Shown here: one piece after another, positions 1 through 9,249 of the stretch | Layout: each line of letters begins with the position of its first letter | How positions within the stretch are numbered: position 1 is the first letter of the stretch | DNA from: JANQOH01 sp965200095 | GTDB taxonomy: Bacteria > Pseudomonadota > Alphaproteobacteria > UBA7887 | DNA: 64,000 bases | Assembly (NCBI GenBank): GCA_965200095.1 | Contig: OZ241350.1 | Span: forward strand, 1,178,001-1,242,000 | Direction of reading: 5' to 3' | Program-made: the position numbers and the translations under genes | The notes under the pieces: model-generated | Database searches by the model: none | Told to the model about the DNA's origin: nothing | The model's input: only the letters and a program-made list of their open reading frames with translations

Positions 1-1035
1 TCGCTGGAGGCGGCGGGCGTCGCCTGTTTCGGGCCGACGGCGGCGGCGGCGCGGCTGGAAAGCTCCAAGGCGTTCGCCAAGGAACTGTGCCGCCGCATCG
101 GCGTTCCCACCGCCGGTTTCGCGCGCTTCGACGATTTCGACGCGGCGCGGGCGCATCTGCGCCGCGTCGGCGCGCCGGTCGTCGTCAAGGCCTCCGGACT
201 GGCCGCCGGCAAGGGGGTCACGGTGGCGCGCAGCCTCGCCGAGGCGCAGGCGGCGCTGGCCGCGATGGAGGCCGGCGCGTTCGGCGCCGCCGGCTCCGAA
301 GTCCTGATCGAGGAGTTTCTCGAAGGCGAGGAGGCGAGCGTCTTCGCGCTCGTGGACGGCGCTACCGCGCTTCCCCTCGCCGGAGCGCAGGACCACAAGA
401 CAGCGGGAGAGGGCGATACCGGCCCCAACACCGGCGGCATGGGCGCCTATTCGCCCGCGCCCGCGGTTGACGACGCCATGCTCGAACGGGCGATGGAAGA
501 GATCGTGCGCCCCACCGTCGCGGCGATGGCGGCCGAGGGCGCGCCGTTCCGCGGCGTGCTCTACGCCGGTCTGATGATCGGCGCCGACGGTCTGCGCCTG
601 CTGGAGTTTAACGTCCGCTTCGGCGACCCCGAATGTCAGGTCCTCGTCGCGCGTCTGAAGTCGGACCTGCTGCCGGCGCTGATGGCGGCGCGCGACGGCG
701 AGCTCGCCCATTTCGACCTGCGCTGGAGCGACCGCGCCGCATTGTGCGTCGTCATGGCGGCGAAGGGCTATCCGGGGGCCTATGAGAAGGGCGGCGAGAT
801 ACGCGGTCTCGACGAGGCGGAGGAGGACGACTCGGTGACGGTGTTCCACGCCGGAACCGGGCGCCGCGACGGGCGCATCGTCGCGGCCGGCGGGCGCGTC
901 CTCGGCGTGACGGCTACGGGGCGGGACGTCGCCGAGGCGAGGGCCGCGGCCTACCGCGCCGTGGACCGGATCGACTGGCCCGGCGGGTTCTGCCGCCGCG
1001 ACATCGGCTGGCGCGCCCTCGCGCGCGGCGGGTGA
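1..1035 (+). CDS. purD: Phosphoribosylamine-glycine ligase, 5' end outside window
   Basis: GAR synthetase of de novo purine synthesis joins glycine to phosphoribosylamine using ATP. The frame is open from base 1, so the N-terminal roughly 80 residues lie outside the window; 344 residues are visible against a usual total near 425. The visible part begins in the ATP-grasp domain (SSKAFAKELC, VVKASGLAAGKGV) and continues through the metal and nucleotide region (DHKTAGEGDTGPNTGGMGAY, LEFNVRFGDPECQ) to the C-terminal domain. These motifs are diagnostic of PurD. The stop is TGA at 1033-1035, and the next gene converges on it with a 7-bp gap. Confidence 0.96.
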   Translation, partial: SLEAAGVACFGPTAAAARLESSKAFAKELCRRIGVPTAGFARFDDFDAARAHLRRVGAPVVVKASGLAAGKGVTVARSLAEAQAALAAMEAGAFGAAGSEVLIEEFLEGEEASVFALVDGATALPLAGAQDHKTAGEGDTGPNTGGMGAYSPAPAVDDAMLERAMEEIVRPTVAAMAAEGAPFRGVLYAGLMIGADGLRLLEFNVRFGDPECQVLVARLKSDLLPALMAARDGELAHFDLRWSDRAALCVVMAAKGYPGAYEKGGEIRGLDEAEEDDSVTVFHAGTGRRDGRIVAAGGRVLGVTATGRDVAEARAAAYRAVDRIDWPGGFCRRDIGWRALARGG

Positions 1036-1042
1036 CGGGGGC

Positions 1043-1777
1043 CTACCACGGCTCGATCCACGGCCTCAGGTCGAGTTCGTGGGTCCATGCGCTGCGCGGC
1101 TGGACGTGCAGGCGCCAGTAATTCTCGGCGATGGCTTCGGGGTCGAGGATGCCGTCGCGATCGCGGAGCGCGTAGCGTTCGGGGAACATCTCGGCGATGA
1201 ACTCGGTGTCGATGGCGCCGTCGATCACCACGTGGGCGACGTGGATGTTTTTCGGCCCCAGCTCCCGCGCCATGCTCTGCGCCACGGCGCGCAGCCCGTG
1301 TTTCCCCGCCGCGAAGGCGGCGTAGCCGTCGGCGCCGCGCATGCTCGCGGTGGCGCCGGTGAAGAGGATGGTGCCGCGCCCGCGCGGGACCATGTGGCGC
1401 GCCGCCTCGCGGCCGAGCAGGAACCCGCCGAAACACGCCATTTCCCATACCTTGCGGAAAACCCGCGTCGTCGTCTCCACGACGGGGAAGCGCACATTGG
1501 CGCCGATATTGTAGACCGCGACGGCGACGGGGCCGATCTCGCGTTCGACCCGCGCGACGAAGGGGACCATTTCGTCTTCCACCCGCGCATCGACGCCGAA
1601 GGCGTCCGCCGCCCCGCCTTCGGCGCGGATGCGCTCCGCCAGCTTTTCCGCGCGGTCGAGATGGCGGGCGCGGCGGGTGACCACCGCCCGGTATCCCTCG
1701 CGCGCGAACCGCCGCGCGATAGCGCCCCCCGTCGCGTCCCCCGCGCCGATCACCAAAGCGACCTCGCCACGGCCCAT
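1043..1777 (-). CDS. SDR-fold protein with Phe at the catalytic Tyr position
   Basis: A 244-residue short-chain dehydrogenase/reductase-like protein. The glycine motif is imperfect (VIGAGDATGGAIARRF), NNAG is replaced by YNIGAN, and the segment that should hold YxxxK reads FAAGK, so Phe stands where the catalytic Tyr is expected. The TGATASMRG stretch and this Phe match what is known of the classical SDR subgroup c10, which lacks the Tyr. Substrate is unknown and normal SDR chemistry is doubtful. I chose the ATG at 1777 because GGGAGG precedes it at good spacing; an in-frame ATG at 1792 is the alternative. It converges on purD and diverges from the DUF262 gene. Confidence 0.85.
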   Translation of the reverse strand: MGRGEVALVIGAGDATGGAIARRFAREGYRAVVTRRARHLDRAEKLAERIRAEGGAADAFGVDARVEDEMVPFVARVEREIGPVAVAVYNIGANVRFPVVETTTRVFRKVWEMACFGGFLLGREAARHMVPRGRGTILFTGATASMRGADGYAAFAAGKHGLRAVAQSMARELGPKNIHVAHVVIDGAIDTEFIAEMFPERYALRDRDGILDPEAIAENYWRLHVQPRSAWTHELDLRPWIEPW

Positions 1778-2032
1778 GCTCGCCTCCCTCATGCCGCCGC
1801 GCCAGTTACAGGACAGGCCGCGGGGTGGCAACCGTGTGTTCCGACCGTCCGGCGCGGAACCGAGATATCGTGTTACATTCGGTTGCGCTGGCCCGGCGGT
1901 TTCGGCTACTGTCCCGCCGCCATCGCGAGCGCCGCCTTCCGACGCGGAAGATCGCCTGTTTCGCCGGGCGCTCCCTCGTGACGAACCGTTCGAACGCGGA
2001 GATCGTGTTGTAGAGGCGAGAGAAAGCAACTC

Positions 2033-4156
2033 ATGCACGCTCATCACATCGAATTTCTGGAACTCCTGAACGGACAGGTTCAATACGTAGTACCACGCTG
2101 GCAGCGCCGCTACTGCTGGGGTGAGTCCGATATTGAGCGCCTGGTCGAAGATATCGTCACGGTCGCAGCTGCCGGCCCCGATGCGGCGCACTATAGCGGC
2201 ACGCTCCTCACATTTCCGGAGCCCGGCGCGGCGGGCGTCGTGAAAACCTTCCGCGTCGTCGATGGCCAGCAGAGGCTGACGACTGTGAGTATCCTGTTGG
2301 CCTGCATCGCCGACGAGCTTGGCCCTGACGGCCAATGCGGCGATTGGACCGCGCAGATTATTCGTGACGATCGGCTGACGAATCCTGGAAAATCACTGGA
2401 AAAACGTTACAAGCTAAAACTCCAGAGCGAAGATGACGAAGAATACGGTCTCGGACTCAATGGTGAATCTGCGGGCGCCGGGGCTGTAGCTCAAGCTTGG
2501 AAAATTGCGCGGCGTCTGGTTGCCGACAAGGACATTTCTCACTTGCTTCGCGGCCTCGAGCGGCTGTGCGTGGTTAGCATCGGGCTCGGCGATAAGGAGG
2601 ACCCGCAGCAGATATTCGAGAGCCTGAACGCCACCGGCCGCCCGCTGACGGAAAGCGAGAAGGTCAAGAATTGGCTGCTGATAGGGTTGCCGGACGCGGA
2701 GCAGCAGGACCTTCACGACAATCATTGGCTTGGAATCGTGCGGGCGCTTGACGCCGAGCACACGACCGAACCCGTCGATATCTTCCTTCGGGATGTTCTT
2801 CGCTGGCAGACCGGCAAGGTTCAGGGCATCGGTCACGTCTATGAGGGATTGAGACGGTGGGCGGTGCGAAAAGGACAGGCCGGGGATCGACCTGCACTGT
2901 GTCGCGAGCTTGCGAGTCTCGCCGGCCTTTACGGCCAAATTACCGGCACGGCGGGATGCCATCCCAATCGCGGGGTGGAGAGAGAGTTGCGGCACTTGGA
3001 CGCCTTGGGGCTCGATGTCCACCGGCCCTTGGCGCTGCGGCTGTTGAATGACGCCGCGACGAGTGGCGGTGCGGCCGGGTGCGAGAAGGCGCTTGCGGAG
3101 GTTTTCGCTGGAATCGGTGCGTGGATGACGCGCGTGTGGCTTGCCGACCGGCGGACGTCGGGAATGAACAGGGCTGTGGCGGAACTCGCCAACGAGCCCG
3201 GACCGGGTTCCGGCGAGGATTTTGCAGAATACTGGATCGGCAAGATTCGGCAACTCCGCAACACAAGGGTTGGAGCACCCGGAGACGACGAGGTCAGAGA
3301 AGGGATCCGAAATCGAAAAGCTTATGGCGGGGGCGCGACGCGATCCGCGTTTGCGGTTCTCTGCGAACTGATGGAAGCCGAACATCGCGAGGAATCCCCC
3401 GCTCGCGACCGTTTGACGGTCGAGCACGTGATGCCTCGGAAGCTCACGAAGGAGTGGAAAGAGGCGTTGGGAGAGAAGGCCGACGAGATACACGGACGAC
3501 ATCGTGACCAGTTTGCAAACCTGACTCTGAGTGGAGACGTGACCAACGCGGTGCTGGGAACGCACACGTTCGCCGCAAAGCAGGGAATATACGTTAGGAG
3601 CTCGATCGGGATAACAAGACGTCTCGCAGACGAAGCCCGATGGGACGAGGAGGCGCTTGAAAGGAGGGCGGAAGACTTGGCTCGCCGGGCCCTCGAGCGC
3701 TGGCCCTGGTCCGAGCAATCGGGGAGTTTGCGTAAGGCCGAGGGCGCTTCCCGGGCATTCTGGAGATTCGTCAAGTCGCATACGGGAGGCATCCCGGGAC
3801 AGAAGGACGCGTGGCGAGGACCGCATCAATGGACCAAGTCTTTGAACGCCGCTGGCGATAAAATCGGAGTCTATATCGGCAATCCGGATCTCCTGTGGCT
3901 GTACATCCGCTCGGGGCAGCAGCATGAGTCGGAGACGAGCATGGCGCGGATGCGACGGTACTCGTGGATGATGCAAGACCGGATGGGAGACCAGAATCTG
4001 GGGAATAACATCGAGAGCAGCAGTGCGAATGGCGCGACAATCGCCGTCCGGAAGTCCTGGATACGTGACGACGAAGACGAATGGCCCGAGGTCGCGCGGT
4101 GGATCGAGGACCAAATCGGGAGATTGCAGACCATTCTTGCCGAAAATCTCGACTAA
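2033..4156 (+). CDS. DUF262/DUF1524 (GmrSD-like) nuclease
   Basis: A 707-residue protein with the layout of GmrSD-type modification-dependent restriction enzymes. Residues about 1-200 are DUF262 (GmrS-like), including PRWQRRYCW and the ParB/sulfiredoxin-like nucleotide motif DGQQRLTT. Around residues 460-530 is DUF1524 (GmrD-like, His-Me finger nuclease) with TVEHVMPRKL and the downstream NLTLSGDVTNAVLG segment. About 150 further residues follow, with no assigned function. Known family members cut modified phage DNA; that role here is inference. The stop codon lies inside the target-site duplication of the adjacent mobile element. Without that element the adenine methylase gene would start about 104 bp downstream. 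Confidence 0.88.
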   Translation: MHAHHIEFLELLNGQVQYVVPRWQRRYCWGESDIERLVEDIVTVAAAGPDAAHYSGTLLTFPEPGAAGVVKTFRVVDGQQRLTTVSILLACIADELGPDGQCGDWTAQIIRDDRLTNPGKSLEKRYKLKLQSEDDEEYGLGLNGESAGAGAVAQAWKIARRLVADKDISHLLRGLERLCVVSIGLGDKEDPQQIFESLNATGRPLTESEKVKNWLLIGLPDAEQQDLHDNHWLGIVRALDAEHTTEPVDIFLRDVLRWQTGKVQGIGHVYEGLRRWAVRKGQAGDRPALCRELASLAGLYGQITGTAGCHPNRGVERELRHLDALGLDVHRPLALRLLNDAATSGGAAGCEKALAEVFAGIGAWMTRVWLADRRTSGMNRAVAELANEPGPGSGEDFAEYWIGKIRQLRNTRVGAPGDDEVREGIRNRKAYGGGATRSAFAVLCELMEAEHREESPARDRLTVEHVMPRKLTKEWKEALGEKADEIHGRHRDQFANLTLSGDVTNAVLGTHTFAAKQGIYVRSSIGITRRLADEARWDEEALERRAEDLARRALERWPWSEQSGSLRKAEGASRAFWRFVKSHTGGIPGQKDAWRGPHQWTKSLNAAGDKIGVYIGNPDLLWLYIRSGQQHESETSMARMRRYSWMMQDRMGDQNLGNNIESSSANGATIAVRKSWIRDDEDEWPEVARWIEDQIGRLQTILAENLD

Positions 4157-4847
4157 GAGACCTCTGCATAACCGATTTCGCTTGCGGCAGGATCGCGGTT
4201 CCGCGTTTTTGCGACGCTTCCGAACTCACCGGCGGAGCATAACGATGCCCGATGAAATTGCGAAAATCCGCCTTCTCTCTTTCCCGCGAAAGAGCGCGTG
4301 AAGAAATCGAGAGACGCCTCTACTCTTCGTCATTCCCGCGAAAGCGGGAATCCGGAGGCGGCCGTCCGCAATATCGGCCCGTTTTTATTACGGAAACGCC
4401 GCAACGGATTCCCTCTTTCGCGGGAATGACGAAGTATTATTCGATGGGTATTGTCTTTTGCAATGCCGATACCTCGGCGATCCCTCCGTCACGATTGAGA
4501 GGCGCGCGATTTCTTCACGCGCTCGAAGGCGGACGTGAAAAAGTCGCGAGACGCCTCTACTATTCGTCATTCCCGCGAAAGCGGGAATCCGGAGGCGGCC
4601 GTCCACAATATCGGCGCGGTTTTTCTTGCGGAAACGCCGCAAGCAGATTCCCGCTTTCGCGGGAATGACGAATAGTAGAGGCGTCTCTCGATTTCTTCAC
4701 ATGCTCTTTCGCGGGAATTGCCGAGGCCGGGGGCGGATGTTCCCAATTCCGTCACGCATCGTCATATGCCGACGGCGGGTTCGGAAACGTCGTAAAACGC
4801 CGGGACCGCACCCCTGCCACATGCGAAACGAGTTATGCAGAGGTCTC
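4157..4847. mobile_element. Non-autonomous element 'A', copy 1 (691 bp)
   Basis: The ends are exact inverted repeats: GAGACCTCTGCATAAC at 4157-4172 and its complement at 4832-4847. The flanks carry a 6-bp direct repeat GACTAA (4151-4156 and 4848-4853), so this looks like a transposition product. The outer roughly 110 bp at each end are imperfect inverted repeats of each other. The interior holds REP-type palindromes (for example at 4328 and 4565, with inverse arms near 4650) and no transposase. It is MITE-like. Transposase family not determined; copies 2 and 3 are at 17145 and 59340. Confidence 0.8.
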
Positions 4848-4957
4848 GACTAAATGGGAAAGCCCGGATGCCGATTGCCTGAACGCGCCGTGCCTCGGCA
4901 TGCGTCCGAACCGGTTTATCGCGAACGGCCCCCCGGCTGTCACGCTTCAAGGTGTCG

Positions 4958-5830
4958 ATGAACGGAGAAACACCGGCCGCCAATGCGACGGGAACCGGGC
5001 GCAGGGTTGCGCCGCACGGTTCGTTCCGGCGGGCGCGGCGCCTGATCGCCTTCGGCTGGTATGGGGGGAAATTCAGTCACCTGGATTTCATCCTTCCCCA
5101 CATTCCGGGCGACGCGCGGCATTTTTGCGATGTCTATGGCGGCTCCGCGGCCGTGCTGATGAACCTGCGCCCGTATCCGGCGGAAACCTACAACGACATC
5201 GATTCGGAACTGGTCAATTTCTTCCGCGTGCTCCGCGACCGGGAGGCCGAGCTCGTCCGCGCCATCGGCCTGACGCCGTTTTCCCGCGAGGAACTGGTCC
5301 GCGCCTGCGAGCCGGCGCGGGACCTGCCGCCGGTCGAGCGCGCGAGGCGGTTCTATGTCCGCGCGCGGCAGACGCGGACGGGGCTCGCGCAGCGAAGCAG
5401 CGAGGGGCGGTGGGCGCATTGCGTGTTGACCTCCCGCGCGGGCATGGCGGGGGCCGTGTCGCGCTGGCTGGGATCCGTCGAGGCGCTTCCCGAAATCGCG
5501 CAGCGTCTCCAGCGAGTCCAGATCGAGAATGCTCCTGCGCTGGACGTGATCCGGCGATACGACACAGCGGAAACGGTGTTCTATCTGGATCCGCCCTACG
5601 TCCATTCCGTGCGCGGCGACGCCGCCGCCTATGGCTACGAAATGACCGACCGGCAGCATGAGGAGCTCGCGGCGGCGCTCCATCGCATCCGCGGGCGCGC
5701 CGTGCTTTCGGGCTACAGGAGCGCGCTATACGACGACGCGTTCGGGGACTGGCGGCGTGTGGACGCGCCGGAACGCCTGTGCCGCTCCGTCAGGACTCCG
5801 CGTCGCGAATCCCTGTGGCTGAACTTCTGA
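4958..5830 (+). CDS. D12-class N6-adenine DNA methyltransferase
   Basis: A 290-residue Dam-like enzyme that transfers methyl from SAM to adenine N6 in DNA. It has the SAM motif FGWYGGKF, the FCDVYGGSAAVLMN motif of the D12 class, and the catalytic DPPY (LDPPYVHSVRGD), in the order of the alpha class. The ATG at 4958 has AAGG a few bases upstream; an in-frame GTG at 4952 is possible. Recognition sequence cannot be read from the sequence. It lies downstream of the DUF262/DUF1524 nuclease gene, separated only by the inserted element, so the two may form a restriction-modification-like pair (inference). It could equally be an orphan or phage-derived methylase. Confidence 0.9.
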   Translation: MNGETPAANATGTGRRVAPHGSFRRARRLIAFGWYGGKFSHLDFILPHIPGDARHFCDVYGGSAAVLMNLRPYPAETYNDIDSELVNFFRVLRDREAELVRAIGLTPFSREELVRACEPARDLPPVERARRFYVRARQTRTGLAQRSSEGRWAHCVLTSRAGMAGAVSRWLGSVEALPEIAQRLQRVQIENAPALDVIRRYDTAETVFYLDPPYVHSVRGDAAAYGYEMTDRQHEELAAALHRIRGRAVLSGYRSALYDDAFGDWRRVDAPERLCRSVRTPRRESLWLNF

Positions 5831-6008
5831 GTCCGCCGGCCGCCCGAACGATGCGGAGGCGCGCTCCCGCGGCGCCGGCGACTGCGCGTGATATGGTGGC
5901 GGCGCGGCCGTTTCCGCTCGGCGGACAACAGGCGCGGGAGCGGAGTTCGGGGGGCGTCATGCGGAGCATGGGAAATCGGCTGCGCGGATGCGCGCCGGGG
6001 GCGGCGGC

Positions 6009-7712
6009 GTGAGCGCGGCGCGGCGGCAACACGAGAACCCGGCGAGCGATCTCGAGATCGCGCGGGCGGCGCGGCTGCGGCCCATCGAGGAGGTCGCCGC
6101 GGAACGGCTGGGCCTCGCCCCGGACAGTCTCATCGCGTTCGGACGCGACAAGGCCAAGGTCGATACCGCAACAATCCCCGGACTCGCCGACCGGCCCGAC
6201 GGCAAACTGGTGCTGGTGACGGCGGTCACCCCGACTCCCGCCGGCGAAGGCAAGACGACGACGACGGTAGGCCTCGGCGACGGCCTCGCCGCCATCGGCA
6301 AGCGCGCCGCCGTCTGCCTGCGCGAGCCGAGCCTCGGCCCCTGCTTCGGCATGAAGGGCGGCGCGGCGGGCGGCGGCTACGCGCAAGTCGTGCCGATGGA
6401 GGACATCAACCTCCATTTCACGGGGGACTTCCACGCCGTCGGCGCCGCGCACAACCTCCTCGCCGCCCTTGTCGACAACCACATCTACTGGGGCAACGCG
6501 CGGGGCCTCGACCCGCGCCGCATCGCCTGGCGCCGCGTCGTCGACATGAACGACCGGGCGCTGCGGCGCATCGTGTCGTCGCTCGGCGGCGTCGCCAACG
6601 GCTTCCCGCGCGAGGACGGGTTCGACATCACCGTCGCGAGCGAGGTCATGGCGATCCTGTGCCTGGCGGACGGGCCGGGCGACATGCGGACGCGCCTCGG
6701 AAACATCGTCGTCGGCGAAACGCGGGCGCGCGAGCGGGTTCGCGCGTCGGACCTCGCCGCCGCCGGGCCGATGACGGCGCTGCTCAGGGACGCGCTGAAG
6801 CCGAACCTCGTGCAGACCCTGGAGGGCGTTCCCGCCTTCGTGCATGGCGGTCCCTTCGCCAATATCGCGCATGGCTGCAATTCGGTCATGGCCACGCGCA
6901 CGGCGCTGAAACTCGCCGATTACGTAGTGACCGAAGCCGGTTTCGGCGCCGATCTCGGGGCGGAGAAGTTCTTCGACATCAAATGCCGCAAGGCCGGCCT
7001 CGCGCCCGATTGCGCGGTGGTGGTCGCCACAGTGCGGGCGCTCAAGATGCATGGCGGGGTCGCGCGCCGCGATCTCGCGGCGGAGAATGCGGAAGCGGTG
7101 GAGCGCGGCGCCGCCAATCTCGCCCGCCACGTAGAGAACGTGCGGCGTTTCGGAGTCCCCGCTGTGGTGGCGGTGAACCGCTTCTCCGCCGACACGCCGG
7201 CCGAGACGGCGGCGCTCGAGGGCGTCTGCGCGCGTCTCGGAGTCGAGGCCGTCATGGCCGACCACTGGGCGCAAGGGGGCGCCGGCGCGGCGGACCTCGC
7301 GCGCGCCGTGGCGCGCATCGTCGGACGCGGCGAGGCGCGCTTCCGCCCGCTCTACCCCGACGACATGCCGTTGTGGGAGAAGCTGCGCACCGTCGCGCGG
7401 GAGATCTACGGCGCGGCGGACATCGCCGCCGAACCGCGCGTGCGCGCCCGCTTCGACGAGTTGCAGGACGCGGGGTTCGGGCATTTCCCGGTCTGCATCG
7501 CCAAGACCCAGTACAGTTTTTCCACCGACCCCGAAGCGAAGGGCGCGCCCGACGGGCATATCGTGCCGGTGCGCGAGGTCCGCCTCGCCGGCGGCGCCGG
7601 GTTTGCAGTGGCGGTGTGCGGCGACATCATGACCATGCCCGGCCTGCCGCGGCGACCGGCGGCGGAGGGCATAGGCGTCGACGCCCGGGGCCGCATCGAA
7701 GGGCTGTTCTGA
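6009..7712 (+). CDS. fhs: Formate-tetrahydrofolate ligase
   Basis: Makes 10-formyl-THF from formate, ATP and THF. The protein (567 residues, family usually about 555-560) has the N-terminal DLEIARAARLRPI, the P-loop TPTPAGEGKTTTTVGL, EPSLGPCFGMKGGAAGGG, and NLHFTGDFHAV, all typical of FTHFS. The GTG at 6009 is chosen because a G-rich Shine-Dalgarno-like stretch (GGGGGCGG) precedes it and little sequence lies ahead of the conserved start; an ATG at 5988 in frame would add seven residues. In this window it may share the C1-THF pool with the corrinoid methyl-transfer cluster at 45446-56447 (inference). Confidence 0.95.
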   Translation: MSAARRQHENPASDLEIARAARLRPIEEVAAERLGLAPDSLIAFGRDKAKVDTATIPGLADRPDGKLVLVTAVTPTPAGEGKTTTTVGLGDGLAAIGKRAAVCLREPSLGPCFGMKGGAAGGGYAQVVPMEDINLHFTGDFHAVGAAHNLLAALVDNHIYWGNARGLDPRRIAWRRVVDMNDRALRRIVSSLGGVANGFPREDGFDITVASEVMAILCLADGPGDMRTRLGNIVVGETRARERVRASDLAAAGPMTALLRDALKPNLVQTLEGVPAFVHGGPFANIAHGCNSVMATRTALKLADYVVTEAGFGADLGAEKFFDIKCRKAGLAPDCAVVVATVRALKMHGGVARRDLAAENAEAVERGAANLARHVENVRRFGVPAVVAVNRFSADTPAETAALEGVCARLGVEAVMADHWAQGGAGAADLARAVARIVGRGEARFRPLYPDDMPLWEKLRTVAREIYGAADIAAEPRVRARFDELQDAGFGHFPVCIAKTQYSFSTDPEAKGAPDGHIVPVREVRLAGGAGFAVAVCGDIMTMPGLPRRPAAEGIGVDARGRIEGLF

Positions 7713-7724
7713 CCGCGGCGGCGG

Positions 7725-8669
7725 TCACTCGCGGCCCAGCGTCGCCATCAATTCGCGCCATTCGCGGGGGCTCAGGCCGCTTTCGGCCTGGGTCACCTTT
7801 TCCCCAGCGACCGTCCGCTTCACGACGGCGAGCGCGCCCGCCGACAGACGCGCCCCGCCGAGCGCGTAATCCGCGAAGGCGCGGTGCGCCATCGGAACCC
7901 ACGGGCGCACGACCCGCTCCAGTATGGTCTCGGCATAGGCGCGGATCTCGTATTGCGCATGGGGGTCGGCGCGCAGCAGCAGGAAGTGAAACAGGTTGTG
8001 GAGGTCGATCTTCCAGTACCATTGGGTATAGATATTCACCGGCAGGCCGATTCTTGCCAGCTCGCGCGCCATACCCTTGCGTTTCTCGTCCAACGGTTTT
8101 CCGTCTTCATCTTCGTTGAGCATTTTGCGGTAACGTTTGTAAGCATTTTGCGAGGTTTTGCGCAGCGACTCGCGTGCCTTCCTAGCTTCCTCGCCGCCCA
8201 TCCCTGCGCCGCGCCCTTGGCGGTTGGCGGTCGATTGAGGGTTCGATACTCTATCCGGGAACAGATAGAATTCTGCTACCTTACGTTCGGGAATATAAAA
8301 TTCGTTATCAAGTATGGAATACCGCGCAGAATACTCGTTGACGCTGGCGGTGCGGTGACGGATCCACTGGCGGGCTACGAAGATTGGCAGTTTGACGTGC
8401 AGTTTGATCTCGCACATCTCGAACGGCGTGGTGTGGCGATGCCGCATGAGATAGCGGATCAGGTTTTCATCGTCGCGCGCGCGGCGCGTGCCTACCCCGT
8501 AGGACACGCGGGCCGCCTGCACGATCGCCGCGTCGTCGCCCATATAGTCGACGATGCGGACAAACCCGCGGTCAAGGACCCTGAACGGTTCGCCGAGAAT
8601 ACGTTCCAGCGCCGGGACCGTTGCGCGAAGCGTGGTCGAGGATCCGGTTGTGGGCGATTCAGCACTCAT
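7725..8669 (-). CDS. thyX: Flavin-dependent thymidylate synthase
   Basis: ThyX makes dTMP from dUMP using methylene-THF, FAD and NADPH. The diagnostic RHRTASVNEYSARY motif (RHRxxSxNEYSxRY) is present, as are GFVRIVDYMGDDAAIVQAAR near the N-terminus and HTTPFEMCEIKLHVKLPIF. The start is uncertain: ATG at 8669 gives 314 residues, close to the alphaproteobacterial length, while an in-frame ATG at 8741 would add 24 residues of no visible conservation. No clear Shine-Dalgarno is seen. It converges on fhs with 12 bp between. Confidence 0.95.
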   Translation of the reverse strand: MSAESPTTGSSTTLRATVPALERILGEPFRVLDRGFVRIVDYMGDDAAIVQAARVSYGVGTRRARDDENLIRYLMRHRHTTPFEMCEIKLHVKLPIFVARQWIRHRTASVNEYSARYSILDNEFYIPERKVAEFYLFPDRVSNPQSTANRQGRGAGMGGEEARKARESLRKTSQNAYKRYRKMLNEDEDGKPLDEKRKGMARELARIGLPVNIYTQWYWKIDLHNLFHFLLLRADPHAQYEIRAYAETILERVVRPWVPMAHRAFADYALGGARLSAGALAVVKRTVAGEKVTQAESGLSPREWRELMATLGRE

Positions 8670-8756
8670 GAGAACGGAAATAGTGCTGTCGCCGCGCCTG
8701 AGTAGCTCCGCGGTCGTTCGCGCGAGCGCCGGCATCTTCATCGGCGCGCGCTTCGC

Positions 8757-8837
8757 GCGCGTGCCGGCGAGACGCCCCCCGCATACGCGAGGACAGGCTC
8801 GCTCCCAGGGGGGGCATCGCCACGACGAGAATCGCGG
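8757..8837. repeat. Partial copy of repeat family 'B' upstream of ssrA
   Basis: About 80 bp closely match the inner and right part of the repeat at 18794-18971, sharing GCCGGCGAGACGCCCCC, CATACGCGAG and AGGCTCGCTCCC, and ending in a degenerate GAGAATCG. It ends just before the ssrA promoter. It codes for nothing recognisable. Confidence 0.5.
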
Positions 8838-8845
8838 CGCAGCTA

Positions 8846-8874
8846 TTGCATGCGCGTACCGGAGCCGCTATATT
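8846..8874 (+). promoter_or_regulatory. Sigma-70-type promoter of ssrA
   Basis: TTGCAT at 8846-8851 and TATATT at 8869-8874 are separated by exactly 17 bp. This predicts transcription starting near 8880, just ahead of the acceptor piece of the permuted tmRNA. Strong match by eye; not tested. Confidence 0.7.
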
Positions 8875-8879
8875 GAGGG

Positions 8880-9125
8880 TGTCGGCGCGAGCCGGCTATG
8901 GCGATAAACGCGGCATGCAATAGGCGTCATGGACCCGGGGGCAGTGCCCGGCGCCTCCACCAGACCGCTGCGGCGGCCTTTCGCGGGGGCGATACAGGAT
9001 CGACATGCGTGTAAAGATGCAGCTTTCGCTCGGCATGGCACCACCGTTATCGGGCCGAACACATAGTTGCCAACGACAACTATGCGGAGGTTCGCCTCGC
9101 CGCCTAGGCGGCCGGCAACCTCGCC
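8880..9125 (+). ncRNA. ssrA: Two-piece (circularly permuted) tmRNA
   Basis: The gene order is permuted as in alphaproteobacteria. The acceptor piece comes first and ends with CGCCTCC (8952-8958) plus ACCA (8959-8962). A 22-nt intervening segment (8963-8984) follows. Then the coding piece begins GGGGGCG (8985-8991), which pairs with the acceptor strand over 7 bp with one G-U, followed by ATACAGGATCGAC, the usual tmRNA 5' sequence. The tag reading frame starts at GCC 9069-9071 and encodes ANDNYAEVRLAA, ending at TAG 9105-9107. GC-rich hairpins at 9133-9155 and 9164-9191 may act in 3' end formation. The outer ends are approximate. The RNA rescues stalled ribosomes and tags nascent chains for ClpXP. 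Confidence 0.93.
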
Positions 9126-9249
9126 TCAAGTCCCCCGGCACTCGCAGCGCCGGGGCGGGGTTCGGGGCGCACCTGGCAACAGAAGCGCCCCACTCCCCCG
9201 GGGCCGGAGCGCTCCCGCCGCCGCGGAACGCAGCGCCGTAGGCGCGGAC

